Shown: positions 44,644-53,644 of the stretch, one piece after another | Numbering within the stretch: the first letter of the stretch is position 1 | How the letters are laid out: every line of letters begins with the position of its first letter | Origin: Hymenobacter sp. HSC-4F20 | GTDB lineage: Bacteria; Bacteroidota; Bacteroidia; Cytophagales; Hymenobacteraceae | Assembly: GCF_019599275.1 (NCBI RefSeq) | Contig: NZ_JAHZTD010000002.1 | Coordinates: 930,001 to 994,000 of the forward strand | DNA: 64,000 nucleotides | Reading direction: 5' to 3' | Translations under genes and position numbers: made by a program | The notes under the pieces: generated by a model | What the model saw: the letters and a program-made list of their open reading frames with translations, nothing else | Database searches by the model: none | Told to the model about the DNA's origin: nothing

Positions 44644-45684
44644 ATGATGCAGGACAACATCGCGCGGCTGCAGGCCGAAATTGCGGCCTACGACCTTACC
44701 ACCGCGGAACAGCTCGACCAGTTTCGCATTGCCTTTACCGGCCGCAAAGGCCAGCTGGCTGACTTATTTGATCAGTTAAAAACGGTGCCGCAGGAAGACC
44801 GCCGGGCCGTGGGCCAGCAGCTCAACCAGTTGAAGCAGCAGGCCCTGGCCCGCTTCGAGCAGCGCCAGCAGGAGTTGGAGGCGGCCGCCGCCAACGCGCC
44901 TGCCGACCCCACCTTCGACTATACCCTGCCCGCCATTCCGAATGCGCTGGGCACCCGCCACCCCTTAAGCTTGGTGCGCGAGGAAATCGTGCGCATCCTG
45001 GCCCGCATTGGCTTCAACGTAGAAGAAGGCCCCGAAATAGAAGACGACTGGCACAACTTCACTGCCCTCAACTTCCCCGAAAACCACCCGGCCCGCGACA
45101 TGCAGGACACGTTTTTCGTGCGCCGCACGCCCGGCGAGCAGGAGTGGGTGTTGCGCACGCACACCAGCCCCGTGCAGGTGCGGGTGATGCAGACCCAGAA
45201 ACCGCCTATTCGCAGCATTATGCCGGGCCGTGTGTACCGCAACGAGGCTATTTCGGCCCGGGCCCACATGATGTTTCATCAGGTGGAGGCCCTGTTCGTG
45301 GACGAGAACGTGAGCTTTGCCGACCTGAAGCAAACGGTGTATTATTTCGTGCAGGAGCTATTCGGGGCCGATATGCAGGTGCGGTTCCGCCCCTCCTTCT
45401 TTCCTTTCACCGAGCCCAGCGCCGAAATTGATATTACCTGCCTGATTTGCAAGGGAAGCGGCTGCAACATCTGCAAGCACACGGGCTGGGTGGAAATCGG
45501 GGGCTGCGGTATGGTGGACCCCGCCGTGCTGGAACAGGCGGGCATTGACTCGGAGCAGTACTCCGGCTACGCCTGGGGTATGGGCATTGAGCGCATTACC
45601 ATGCTCAAGTACCAGATCAAGGATCTGCGCCTGTTCACTGAAAACGACACGCGCTTTCTGCGGCAATTTGAAAGCGCCCAGTAA
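44644..45684 (+). CDS. pheS: Phenylalanyl-tRNA synthetase alpha subunit
   Basis: A 346-aa class II aminoacyl-tRNA synthetase subunit; with PheT it charges tRNA-Phe. An N-terminal coiled-coil tRNA-binding arm (about 1-95) precedes the catalytic domain: motif 2 is near GRVYRNEAISARAHMMFHQVE and motif 3 is GYAWGMGIERITML. The Phe-pocket segment FFPFTEPSAEI is present, and a CLICKGSGCNICKHTGW insertion has the usual cysteines of this family. M1 and M2 are both possible (ATGATG). pheT is not adjacent. The promoter element 4 bp upstream suggests a leaderless mRNA. Confidence 0.96.
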   Translation: MMQDNIARLQAEIAAYDLTTAEQLDQFRIAFTGRKGQLADLFDQLKTVPQEDRRAVGQQLNQLKQQALARFEQRQQELEAAAANAPADPTFDYTLPAIPNALGTRHPLSLVREEIVRILARIGFNVEEGPEIEDDWHNFTALNFPENHPARDMQDTFFVRRTPGEQEWVLRTHTSPVQVRVMQTQKPPIRSIMPGRVYRNEAISARAHMMFHQVEALFVDENVSFADLKQTVYYFVQELFGADMQVRFRPSFFPFTEPSAEIDITCLICKGSGCNICKHTGWVEIGGCGMVDPAVLEQAGIDSEQYSGYAWGMGIERITMLKYQIKDLRLFTENDTRFLRQFESAQ

Positions 45685-45709
45685 TCCGTAGTGGCCCTTC
45701 CGCTGTTCG

Positions 45710-45744
45710 CTCCCATCTGCCTCCAGTAGATGGGAGTTTTACTT
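45710..45744 (+). terminator. Terminator of pheS
   Basis: CTCCCATCT (45710-45718) pairs with AGATGGGAG (45728-45736), followed by TTTTACTT. Confidence 0.8.
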
Positions 45745-45857
45745 ATAGGCGTTGTGAACGCACCTACAGGCAATATTCTGCGTTATAAATCCCTGCCGAA
45801 CGGCCAATGTGCCTCAGGCTCCCAGGTTCTGTTTCTTCCTGCCGACTTCCTTTCATC

Positions 45858-46301
45858 ATGCATACGGTTTCTACACGGCACGCTAGCCTAACTAGCCTTC
45901 TTCTGCTGACCGGCGGGTTGCTGGCAAGTTGCAACTCTTCTGCTGGCGATGCGCAGCCGCAGATTCCGCTGGCGGCCGTGAATGAGGTGCTGTTTCTCTC
46001 GGACCAGCAGAATAGCAACCTGCGCTTCGATAATGGGGCCGTGTACCACAAGGGCGGGGTTCGGGGCCTGATCATCGTGCGGCAAAACGTTAGCAGCTAC
46101 TTGGCCTTCGACCGCAACTGCCCTTACCACCCCCTGGACACTTGCGCCCGAGTAAAAATTGACCCTTTCCTGCGCCTCTATGACCCCTGCTGTAATTCGC
46201 AGTTCAGCTTCCAGGGGCAGGTGCAGGGCGGCCCGGCTACCCGGCCGCTGCGCCAATATAACACGGCGCTTTCCGGCAATACCCTGACAATCACGAACTA
46301 A
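45858..46301 (+). CDS. Rieske-like lipoprotein with non-canonical cluster residues
   Basis: A 147-aa lipoprotein: leader with GGLLASC, lipidated Cys25. The mature domain has a Rieske-like order of strands: GLIIVRQNVSSYLAFDRNCPYHP, then LRLYDPCCNSQFSFQG, then GPATRPLRQY and TLTITN. A canonical Rieske site reads C-x-H and C-x2-H; here the first box is C-P-Y-H (one residue longer) and the second is C-C-N-S without histidine. The cysteines NCPYH, DTC and PCC could instead form disulfides. So the fold is probably kept while [2Fe-2S] binding is doubtful. The ATG at 45858 begins the lipoprotein signal. It is monocistronic. Confidence 0.72.
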   Translation: MHTVSTRHASLTSLLLLTGGLLASCNSSAGDAQPQIPLAAVNEVLFLSDQQNSNLRFDNGAVYHKGGVRGLIIVRQNVSSYLAFDRNCPYHPLDTCARVKIDPFLRLYDPCCNSQFSFQGQVQGGPATRPLRQYNTALSGNTLTITN

Positions 46302-46398
46302 GTGTTTTCTGAAAAAAAATTCAAAATACATGTTTGCAGGTTCCGAAAGTTTGCTCTAATATTGCACCAGCAACGGCAAAAAAGACGCCGCCATAACC

Positions 46399-46475
46399 GC
46401 TTCCTTAGCTCAGCCGGTTAGAGCATCTGACTGTTAATCAGAGGGTCCCTGGTTCGAGCCCAGGAGGGAGCGCCA
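46399..46475 (+). tRNA. tRNA-Asn(GTT)
   Basis: Complete cloverleaf: acceptor GCTTCCT pairs with AGGGAGC (one G-T), D-arm with AGCTCAGCCGGTTAGAGC, anticodon GTT at 46433-46435 in a CTGACTGTTAATCAG stem-loop, T-arm CCTGG-TTCGAGC-CCAGG, and encoded CCA at 46473-46475. Confidence 0.95.
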
Positions 46476-46481
46476 CGATTG

Positions 46482-46516
46482 AAGAAGCCCGCCCATACCC
46501 GGCGGGCTTCTTTGTT
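46482..46516 (+). terminator. Terminator after tRNA-Asn
   Basis: AAGAAGCCCGCC (46482-46493) pairs with GGCGGGCTTCTT (46501-46512), followed by TGTTTT. Confidence 0.85.
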
Positions 46517-46804
46517 TTCAGGCCCAATGAGTTCACCTGCTACCCGTTTCGGGCCATACAAGAAGCATCGTAGTCCGGGTAACAAGCAGAACGTCGCCGG
46601 GGTAAACAATAGCTGTGTTGCCGGCAGGCGCCCTTCCAATGTGCTTAGGGCCTACTCACGCAGGAAATACGTCGTGAGGTAGATACTGCCGGGCTTCTTA
46701 CTTTACCAACGCTTGATAAAGCCTACCGCCCACCCACACAAGCTTGCTGGGCTCCTGTAGATGGGCGGATTAGCTGATTGTTATGGTACGATGGGTTAGG
46801 CTGA
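46513..46804. other. Intergenic region without recognised gene
   Basis: About 290 bp between the tRNA terminator and the GH97 stop codon. Contains only a weak imperfect dyad (CCGCCCA 46726-46732 with TGGGCGG 46762-46768). Confidence 0.5.
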
Positions 46805-48925
46805 CTACTTCTGCACGGGCTTGAGGCTGATGGCTGCACCACCGCCCGGGGCCAATTGCAGCTTAAACGTAGAGCGACTGGTTACCTGCTGCTTGCGGAT
46901 TTGATAAGCCATAGGATTCTTGTTCCAAGAAGCCCCAGGGCCGTCGGCGTAGATCGTGGCCTCGTAGCGCTGGCCTGGCGTTAGGAAATCGAGCTTAAGA
47001 GTTTGGGTACGGGCATTTTCGTCGGTGATGCTGCCCACGTACCATTCCTCCTTACCCTTCGCTTTGCGCGCCGTGGTGATATACTCGCCAGGCTCCGCTA
47101 GCAGCACACGCGTATCATCCCAGTCCACGGCCACGTCCTTGATGAACTGGAAGGCGTCGAGGTGCTGCTCGTAAGCTTCGGGTAGGTCGGCCGCCATTTG
47201 CAGGGGCGAGTACAGGGTCACGTACAGGGCCAGCTGCTTGGCCAGGGTAGTGTGCACCTGTTTGCCTTTGTTTTGGGCAGGATTCCAGCTTTCCAGCTGA
47301 ATTTGGAAGATGCCGGGCGTATAGTCCATGGGGCCGCCCATCAGGCGGGTGAAGGGCAGAATCGTTTCGTGCTCCGGCGGGTTGCCGGTGCTCCAGGCAT
47401 TAAACTCATTGCCGCGGGCCGCCTCGGAGGCCAGCCAGTTGGGGTAGGTGCGGTGCAGCCCCGTCGGGCGTACTGACTCGTGCATATCAACCATTATCTG
47501 GTTGGCGGCGGTTTTCTGGGCCGTATGCACGTAGTGGTTGACCATCCACTGGCCGTCGTGGTGCTCCCCGCGCGGAATGATGCGGCCCACGTAGCCGGTT
47601 TTTACCGCGTCATAGTTGTGTTCCCGCATGAAGCGGTAGGCCGCGTCCTGGCGCCGCTCGTAGTTGGTCACCGACGAACTGGTTTCGTGGTGCATCATCA
47701 GCTTGACGCCTTTGCTATGGGCGTACTGCTGCAGCTCGGCCACATTGAAGTCGGGGTAGGGCGTCACGAAGTCAAACACCTCTTCCTTCCAGTTCCCAGC
47801 CCAGTCTTCCCAGCCTACATTCCAGCCCTCGACCAACACACTAGCCAGGCCATGCGTGGCGGCAAAGTCGATGTAGCGCTTCACGTTGGCCGTATTGGCG
47901 CCGTGGCGGCCGTTGGGCTTGAGCCGGTTCCAGTTAGTACCGCCGAGCTTGATATTGCTGGTGTCGGCGTAGTTCCAGCTGGCTTTGTTGACGTGCATTT
48001 CCCACCACACGCCCACAAACTTCTGGGGCCTGATCCACTCGGTGGAGGTCAGGGCGCTGGGCTCGTTCAGGTTCAGAATCAGCTTGCTGGCCAGTACCCC
48101 GGGGGCTTTGTCGCTGACTACAATAGTGCGCCAGGGGGTATGCTCCGGAGCCTGCAGGTAGGCCTTGGCCCCCGTGCCGGTGGCGTCGGGGACAAGCTGG
48201 CTGCGCAGGCCGAACGTCTGGGTATTCACGTTCAGGAACATGGCCGGGTAGTTCACAAGCGCCGCCTCGTGGATGTTCACGTACAGCCCGTCATCGGACT
48301 TGAGCATGAGCGGGGTCTGAATGCGGTGCGGGTCCGACTTCTGCTGAATTGGCTCGATGGGCGTAGTATCGACCTCACTCAAGCGGGTAGTGCTGTACGT
48401 GTACTCGTTGGAGTCGTAGTCGCCGGGAATCCAGAAGGCCTTGTGGTTGCCGGGCAAATTGAACTCCGTCAGCTCGTCCTGCACCGTAAAATAGGTCAGC
48501 CCCGGCTGCTGGGGTACTTCGTAGCGGAAGCCCACGCCATCGGCAAACACGCGGAATACCACATCGAGCCGACGACCGGGAGCGGCGGCCTGGCGCAGGT
48601 GCACGGTCAGCTGGCGGTAGTGGTTGCGGATGCTCTTTACCTCGCCCCACACGGGCTGCCAGGTATCGTCCACCTCCTTCGTGTCGCTGCCGGTCAGCAC
48701 CAAGGGCCCCTCAAAGCCCTGCCCGCTCGCGAAGGCCAGACCCAGACGGGAAGGCGTAATCACTGTTTTGCTGCCGTAGTGCACGGCATAGGTGGGTTGC
48801 CCGTTGGCGGCCAGGGCAACGGTTAGGCTAACTTTATCCAGCCGCGCCGTAAGAGAAGCGGCATGCTGGGCAGAAGCACGCTGGCCGAGGGGTAGCAGCA
48901 GCGCGAGGTACAGAAATTTCTTCAT
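46805..48925 (-). CDS. Glycoside hydrolase family 97 (SusB-like alpha-glucosidase)
   Basis: A 706-aa secreted glycosidase, signal peptide MKKFLYLALLLPLGQRASAQ. The N-terminal beta-supersandwich precedes a (beta/alpha)8 barrel and a C-terminal all-beta domain, the GH97 layout. Active-site segments seen are VEGWNVGWEDW, MMHHETSSS, AVKTGYVGRII and MVDMHESVRP. The Gly in VKTGY stands where retaining GH97 enzymes have the catalytic Asp, while glutamates at HHE, MHE and PPEHE are present, so an inverting SusB-type enzyme is indicated (family knowledge). Calcium is usually bound. The gene is not in a starch-utilisation cluster. The ATG at 48925 is supported by TACCTTTG 34 bp upstream. Confidence 0.93.
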   Translation of the reverse strand: MKKFLYLALLLPLGQRASAQHAASLTARLDKVSLTVALAANGQPTYAVHYGSKTVITPSRLGLAFASGQGFEGPLVLTGSDTKEVDDTWQPVWGEVKSIRNHYRQLTVHLRQAAAPGRRLDVVFRVFADGVGFRYEVPQQPGLTYFTVQDELTEFNLPGNHKAFWIPGDYDSNEYTYSTTRLSEVDTTPIEPIQQKSDPHRIQTPLMLKSDDGLYVNIHEAALVNYPAMFLNVNTQTFGLRSQLVPDATGTGAKAYLQAPEHTPWRTIVVSDKAPGVLASKLILNLNEPSALTSTEWIRPQKFVGVWWEMHVNKASWNYADTSNIKLGGTNWNRLKPNGRHGANTANVKRYIDFAATHGLASVLVEGWNVGWEDWAGNWKEEVFDFVTPYPDFNVAELQQYAHSKGVKLMMHHETSSSVTNYERRQDAAYRFMREHNYDAVKTGYVGRIIPRGEHHDGQWMVNHYVHTAQKTAANQIMVDMHESVRPTGLHRTYPNWLASEAARGNEFNAWSTGNPPEHETILPFTRLMGGPMDYTPGIFQIQLESWNPAQNKGKQVHTTLAKQLALYVTLYSPLQMAADLPEAYEQHLDAFQFIKDVAVDWDDTRVLLAEPGEYITTARKAKGKEEWYVGSITDENARTQTLKLDFLTPGQRYEATIYADGPGASWNKNPMAYQIRKQQVTSRSTFKLQLAPGGGAAISLKPVQK

Positions 48926-49252
48926 GGAATGGATTGGCAAAGCACGAAAAAGCGAGGCGCAAAGGTACGAGTCCGCGGGGGGCGGAACCGGTCCCATAGT
49001 ATACTATCCCGCAGATTCAGGACAGAAACGAGGACATTGCTACCTACTAGCTGGCCGTATGGTGCAGCTGGAGGAGTACCCGGCGCTAACGGTAGCTGAG
49101 ACTTCGTGCGTCAGGCGCCTTGTGGCTACCTAGCCTGGGAAACACGCTGCCGTTTTTTACTGTGTTCAAGATTAACCTTTTGCCAGTAAGCGGAGTACAT
49201 GCAACAGGAGCTACATAGCGGCGCTTCCATTCCACCTTCTCTCCTGCACTTT
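48926..49252. other. Divergent intergenic region
   Basis: About 330 bp between GH97 and the small lipoprotein. Holds the GH97 -7 element; nothing else recognised. Confidence 0.45.
48960..48967 (-). promoter_or_regulatory. -7 element of the GH97 gene
   Basis: Reads TACCTTTG on the minus strand, 34 bp before the ATG at 48925. Confidence 0.6.
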
Positions 49253-49429
49253 ATGTCTACCTTCCGTTTTCCCCTCACTATAGCTTTCCTCCTGCTGTTT
49301 ACTTTCACGCTGAGCAGCTGCGATGCCATCGGCACTATCTTTAAGGCTGGTGCCTGGACAGGGCTGATTGGCGTATTTTTGATTGTGCTGCTGCTCTGGC
49401 TGGTTGTCAACCGCTTCCGCCGGCGCTAA
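49253..49429 (+). CDS. Very small membrane lipoprotein
   Basis: A 58-aa protein: leader with FTLSSC and lipidated Cys20, then DAIGTIFKAGAW followed by one strongly hydrophobic helix (LIGVFLIVLLLWLVVN) and RFRRR at the end. Small proteins of this layout are common in Bacteroidota and are sometimes labelled phosphatidate cytidylyltransferase in databases on the basis of very short similarity; nothing enzymatic is visible here. The ATG at 49253 gives the cleanest lipoprotein signal. Function unknown. Confidence 0.65.
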   Translation: MSTFRFPLTIAFLLLFTFTLSSCDAIGTIFKAGAWTGLIGVFLIVLLLWLVVNRFRRR

Positions 49430-49457
49430 GGACCCAATATTCCGTCGCGGGCAGATA

Positions 49458-49510
49458 ACCCATAAAAAACGCCTCCCCTTACTACAAGAGGAGGCGTTTT
49501 TTATGGGTTA
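49458..49510. terminator. Bidirectional terminator
   Basis: Perfect 20-bp stem (49458-49477 with 49491-49510) including A6/T6 tracts, between convergent genes ending at 49429 and 49520. Confidence 0.9.
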
Positions 49511-49519
49511 CGCTGCGGG

Positions 49520-51958
49520 CTATTCTTTAACTACGCGAATGCTCTGCGTACCCTGGTCGGTGCGGATGCGCAGCAGGTACACGCCCGCCGGGTGCCGGGT
49601 CAACTCGAAGGTACGGTCGGGGGCCAGCGTGGCCACGCGCGCACCCAGCAGGCTGAATACTTCGCCTTCCAGCACCGCTGTGGTGGCTGGCAGCAGCACC
49701 TGAAAACGGGTAGTGCCGGGGTTGGGCAGTACTTGGCCGCTAGCTACGGCAGTAGTCACTACCGCCACTGCCGACTCGCTACTGGTTCCATCGGTATCAA
49801 CCTGGCGCAAACGGTAGTAGCTAACGCCGGCCAGCGGCGCTGTATCGAGAAAGCGGTAGCGCTGGCTGGTAGTTGTAGTGCCGTGGCCGGCTACGGTACC
49901 AATAGGGCTGAAGTGCTGACCAGTGGCGCTACGCTCCACCACAAACCGGTCGTTGTGTAACTCCGTGGCCGTTTGCCAGTTGCACTCTACCCCAGTGGCG
50001 CTACGGGTTGCAGTAAATGCAGTCAGCTGCACCGGTAGCACGCCGCGGCTTTGGGAAGTGACGCCAAAGGGGGAGAACTTTTTGATACTCCCTTTTTTGC
50101 TACCCTTCATACTGCCTTTAATCATCAGGGCTTGGGTCTCACGTACCCCATCCCAAGTGGCGCCCGTCGTGTAGTGGTCGATGAAGGCGTTGCTGGCCTG
50201 AAAGCCGGTGGCTTCATCTTTGGCAGTCCAGAAAGCTTGCAGGGTTATATCAGAGTTGCCCGGTACTTCCTCGCTTACAAACCACGTCTTCTTGACCACT
50301 CCTGCCGTAATAGGGTCAGTTCCGTTCTCGTTGGCGTCATAGGAGCGAAACACATTGTTGGCCACCCGCACCTTGTAAGTATCCTCCGAATTAGCGGCCG
50401 TTTGCGAAAGCACTACCGGCGTATAATCGGTGAGGCTGGGCGTTACGGCTACCGGGAAGGTAACCTCGGTGCCGGCGCTGGTAACGGTTTGCCGCAGTCC
50501 TCCTTTCCCGTCCGTAACAAAAAGCCCCGAGCCAGCTTGCATGTCAATCGTGGCCTCCTTCAGAACGGTCACATCGAAGTCTTTAAGAGTCAGGGCGGAG
50601 AGCCCCGCACTAGCAAAGCTTACCTTGTTGCTAATCAGAACATTGCCACCAAGATGCTTCGGCCCGGTACCGGTAAGCTTCAGATTGCCATAGCTGCCGC
50701 CTGCTACTACTTGACTGCCTGTGGTGGCCGAATTGCTGTATTCTACGGTGCTGGTAGTTGCTAATGCACCCAGAACGATACCGCTGGCTAGTTTATCAAT
50801 TTGTAGGGTTGAGCCCGCCGTAACATCCACGGTTGCGGCCAGGTTGTCATTGCTGCCCAGGTAAAGGGTAGCAGGTTCTCCGGGGCGGCCTACAACCAGC
50901 TTGGTATTCGTGCCTTTTATATTGAGAGGCGCCCCGCTACTTAACCGACTGACGCCCGGCGTGTTGCCCCTTACATAAAAGGTAGTGTTATCTAGGTTGA
51001 AATTGTTAGGAGAGGTGCCAGAGCCATCTGTATTTACGCCCCAGGTGCCTTTATCACTTAAGCTCCCGGTAGCAGCTGAGTAGAAGATATTGGTTTCCGG
51101 CGTAATGGTTACATCATCCAGGCTTAGCCCGTTGCCGTTGGAAGTGGAGTTAAACACATACGACCACCGGATCATAATCTCTTCGCCATCAGCTAGGCCA
51201 GCTCCAAAAGGAGAAGAACCATCGCCCAGCAGCTTGGCCCGCGCTACCCGCCGATTGGTAGCAGAGTTTCCATCGCTGCTGGCAATAACGGCCGCCGTAG
51301 AGGGAGCAGGCACAAACAGATCAGGGATTTCCGTCCAAGTGCCGCTGACCAGGGCTTCTTTGCTTGCGGTGGTGGCGGAAGCCGGCAGTTTCCGGTACCA
51401 CACCCGCACTTTAGCGTCATCTACCTTACCGGAGTTGTACCACTGCTCCATGGCATAAGCTACTTCCAGATTTTTGATCAGGGTGCCGGAAGCGTTCTGC
51501 AACCGAATTCCAATGTAGCCAACGCCAGTATCGGTGCTGGTAGCCGCAATGCCGCCCAGCGCCCGGTCGGACGTGTTGGTAGTGGTAGAGCCGAAATGGT
51601 ACCAGCCTGCCCCAGCGGCGGTGCCATCGGGGTTTACTGTGTTGCCTTGCGAGCCATTATCGGGGGGAATAGTTCGGTCGTAATAGGTCAGGCCGGCCGC
51701 GTTAGTCCGAATGCTGGTCGGAAACTCTTGCGGTCCGAATTTATTCAGCGTAAAACCGGCGTACACGCCCGGCAGCGTCACGTTGTTAGAGAACACCTTA
51801 TTGGTGCCGCTCAGCCCATCGAAGTTTTGCACATACGGCGCCAGGCCATTGGAGGTAGCAGTAGGCTTGTCGCGGAATACGTACTGGGCTTGGGCCGAGC
51901 CTGCAACGCAACTAAGCAGAGCTAGCAGCGGAAGCATACGAGTAAACGGTGCTTGCAT
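49520..51958 (-). CDS. Secreted T9SS cargo protein with C-terminal sorting domain
   Basis: An 812-aa secreted protein, signal peptide MQAPFTRMLPLLALLSCVAG with cleavage near AQAQ. A lectin/jelly-roll-like N-terminal domain (about 20-290) carries NGLSLDDVTITPETN near its end, then come Gly/Thr/Ser-rich beta-helix-like repeats. A fibronectin-like segment with CNWQTATELHNDRFVVERSA and YYRLRQVDTDG follows, and a C-terminal domain of about 75 residues beginning VLPNPGTTRFQVLL and ending SIRVVKE, the type A sorting signal of the type IX secretion system. It is therefore exported through the outer membrane and probably anchored on the surface or released. Adhesive or matrix role is inferred; no enzyme domain. 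Confidence 0.88.
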   Translation of the reverse strand: MQAPFTRMLPLLALLSCVAGSAQAQYVFRDKPTATSNGLAPYVQNFDGLSGTNKVFSNNVTLPGVYAGFTLNKFGPQEFPTSIRTNAAGLTYYDRTIPPDNGSQGNTVNPDGTAAGAGWYHFGSTTTNTSDRALGGIAATSTDTGVGYIGIRLQNASGTLIKNLEVAYAMEQWYNSGKVDDAKVRVWYRKLPASATTASKEALVSGTWTEIPDLFVPAPSTAAVIASSDGNSATNRRVARAKLLGDGSSPFGAGLADGEEIMIRWSYVFNSTSNGNGLSLDDVTITPETNIFYSAATGSLSDKGTWGVNTDGSGTSPNNFNLDNTTFYVRGNTPGVSRLSSGAPLNIKGTNTKLVVGRPGEPATLYLGSNDNLAATVDVTAGSTLQIDKLASGIVLGALATTSTVEYSNSATTGSQVVAGGSYGNLKLTGTGPKHLGGNVLISNKVSFASAGLSALTLKDFDVTVLKEATIDMQAGSGLFVTDGKGGLRQTVTSAGTEVTFPVAVTPSLTDYTPVVLSQTAANSEDTYKVRVANNVFRSYDANENGTDPITAGVVKKTWFVSEEVPGNSDITLQAFWTAKDEATGFQASNAFIDHYTTGATWDGVRETQALMIKGSMKGSKKGSIKKFSPFGVTSQSRGVLPVQLTAFTATRSATGVECNWQTATELHNDRFVVERSATGQHFSPIGTVAGHGTTTTSQRYRFLDTAPLAGVSYYRLRQVDTDGTSSESAVAVVTTAVASGQVLPNPGTTRFQVLLPATTAVLEGEVFSLLGARVATLAPDRTFELTRHPAGVYLLRIRTDQGTQSIRVVKE

Positions 51959-52255
51959 AGGTAGGAAGATAGAAGTAGTCAGAGAATCCCATTGTGATAA
52001 ATTCTTACAAAAAAATCCCACAATGATCCATCAAAACTATATAATCATTCCTATTTATATTTATATGACTGCATTAATAAGTCTATTTATAAGTAATATC
52101 ATATAAAGTTACTACCTGAAGCACTATAATTCTTTGGTTAATTCAATTTAAAATAGAACATAATCCAGGCTTAGGGCTAAGCATCATAGCTAGTAGAAAA
52201 AGAAAGAGCCTAGCACTACTGCTAGGCTCTTCCACAATGAAGAAGAAATACTTCT
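51959..52255. other. AT-rich intergenic region
   Basis: About 300 bp; 52020-52160 is strikingly AT-rich and probably holds the promoter of the T9SS gene. The terminator of the fatty acid hydroxylase lies at its right end. No gene recognised. Confidence 0.45.
52204..52231 (-). terminator. Terminator of the fatty acid hydroxylase gene
   Basis: AAGAGCCTAGC (52204-52214) pairs with GCTAGGCTCTT (52221-52231), 6-base loop, A-rich flank on the plus strand. Confidence 0.85.
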
Positions 52256-52930
52256 TTACGAGCTCTTTTTCGGCATAGTACCTACGATATGATCCCAGAG
52301 GGTGGTGCTTACCCCAAAAGCAATTTCGTCTTGGCGGTAGTGGTGCTGGGCGTGGTGGTGCCACCAGAACTTGAGAAAGTTCTTTGGGGGAGCGTACACG
52401 TGAATGGCATAATGCACAAACAGGTACAACGCATAGCCAAATACGAATCCGGCCAGAATACCTAAGCCAGCATAGCCAAAGGTGAAGCGGAAAATGAAGA
52501 ACAGCAGCGAGGTAACGAATACCGTCAGGATGGGCGGCATGGCCAGGCGGGTTTCATCTTTCGGAAACTCGTGGTGCACGCCGTGCATGGTGTACTGAAA
52601 CTTGGCTTTGCGAGGCGTGTCCGTATTCATGTGATACACAAAGCGGTGCATCAGATACTCGGCCAGGGTAAACAGCAACCAGCCCGCCAGAAACAGGCCA
52701 AAGGCCGACAGGCCCGTGAGCAGCCCACGGCTTAGCCCGTAATACAGGCTCACGCCCGCTACCGAGAAAAAGATGGTAAGCGGGGCTGCAATATGCGTGT
52801 GCGTAAGCCGCTCCAGCATGGGGTTTTCAAACAACCGCGCCGAACCCTTGTGCTTAGGCTTGATGGCGTCGGGGGTTTTGGCTGCCGTTACTTTGGCAGC
52901 AGTTTCCGGAACTTCGGAGGTAGTGTTCAT
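52256..52930 (-). CDS. Sterol desaturase/fatty acid hydroxylase family protein
   Basis: A 224-aa integral membrane di-iron enzyme of the FA2H/sterol desaturase superfamily. Histidine clusters for the metal centre are present: MHRFVYHMN, MHGVHHEF, HYAIHVYAP and WWHHHAQHHY, between four to five hydrophobic helices. Its closest functional analogues hydroxylate fatty acids or ceramides at C2; Bacteroidota make sphingolipids and hydroxylated iso-fatty acids, so a 2-hydroxylase is plausible. No cytochrome b5 domain. The ATG at 52930 is supported by TATTTTTG 24 bp upstream. It follows aroK on the same strand by about 70 bp. Confidence 0.85.
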   Translation of the reverse strand: MNTTSEVPETAAKVTAAKTPDAIKPKHKGSARLFENPMLERLTHTHIAAPLTIFFSVAGVSLYYGLSRGLLTGLSAFGLFLAGWLLFTLAEYLMHRFVYHMNTDTPRKAKFQYTMHGVHHEFPKDETRLAMPPILTVFVTSLLFFIFRFTFGYAGLGILAGFVFGYALYLFVHYAIHVYAPPKNFLKFWWHHHAQHHYRQDEIAFGVSTTLWDHIVGTMPKKSS

Positions 52931-52954
52931 ACCAATACAGGAATGATGAAGGCG

Positions 52955-52962
52955 CAAAAATA
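52955..52962 (-). promoter_or_regulatory. -7 element of the fatty acid hydroxylase gene
   Basis: Reads TATTTTTG on the minus strand, 24 bp before the ATG at 52930. Confidence 0.55.
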
Positions 52963-53003
52963 CGTACGACCGCGCAAATGCCAGATCAACAACACGCCAC
53001 AAC

Positions 53004-53525
53004 TTACGCTGTAGCGTTGTAGCGCGCCAGCAGTTGTTGCACCGCCTCTAACGAACAGGTAGGAGCGGCACAGCATAACGGAGCGCGGTCGTAAAACTGT
53101 TGGCGGGTAGCTAAAGTTTCGTGCAGGCGCGCCGTGAGAGCAGCAGCGTCGGTGCTGGCGGCTAGCAGGGGCCGGCTGGCGGCTGCTCGTAGCAGGCGCC
53201 GCACCAACTCCGGCACGGGCACGGCCAGGTACAACGTCAGGCCCGTTTCAAGCAGCACCTCCAGATTATGATGAAAGCAGGGCGTGCCGCCGCCCGTGGC
53301 TAAAACGAGCGTAGGGGTAGTGGCAATTACATCGCGCAGCACATCGGCTTCTACCTGCCGAAAATATTCCTCGCCATCCTGCGCAAAAATCTCGGATACG
53401 CTCCGCTGTTCGCGCCGAATGATTTCCTCATCCAGATCCAGAAAGGGCACACGATAAGCAGTGGCCAGGGCGCGGCCCAAGGTAGTTTTGCCTGCTCCGG
53501 GCATCCCAATGAGGTAAATGCGCAT
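53004..53525 (-). CDS. aroK: Shikimate kinase
   Basis: A 173-aa cytoplasmic kinase that phosphorylates shikimate with ATP in the chorismate pathway. P-loop GMPGAGKTT (Lys13, Thr14), shikimate-binding FLDLDEEI (Asp) and the GEEYFRQVE segment, LATGGGTPC loop and an adenine-lid RLHETLATR are all present. Length is normal. It lies downstream of the ABC permease on the same strand with 119 bp between, so readthrough is possible but the functions are unrelated. Confidence 0.95.
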   Translation of the reverse strand: MRIYLIGMPGAGKTTLGRALATAYRVPFLDLDEEIIRREQRSVSEIFAQDGEEYFRQVEADVLRDVIATTPTLVLATGGGTPCFHHNLEVLLETGLTLYLAVPVPELVRRLLRAAASRPLLAASTDAAALTARLHETLATRQQFYDRAPLCCAAPTCSLEAVQQLLARYNATA

Positions 53526-53644
53526 GAGGAAAAGGGTGAGAAACGTGAAAGAAACAGGACCGAATACGCAGAAGCCCCGAACAACAGATGGGCAGGATAG
53601 CAGCCTCTTATGCGTCAGCTTCTACTACCTTTCTCACAACAGGT

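Noticed and set aside
46418..46639. Minus-strand open frame with residues like SWARTRDPLINSQML
   Set aside because: It is the antisense of tRNA-Asn, a well-known false gene.
47480..48826. Plus-strand open frame of 448 codons
   Set aside because: Antisense to the GH97 gene, with no signal or domain.
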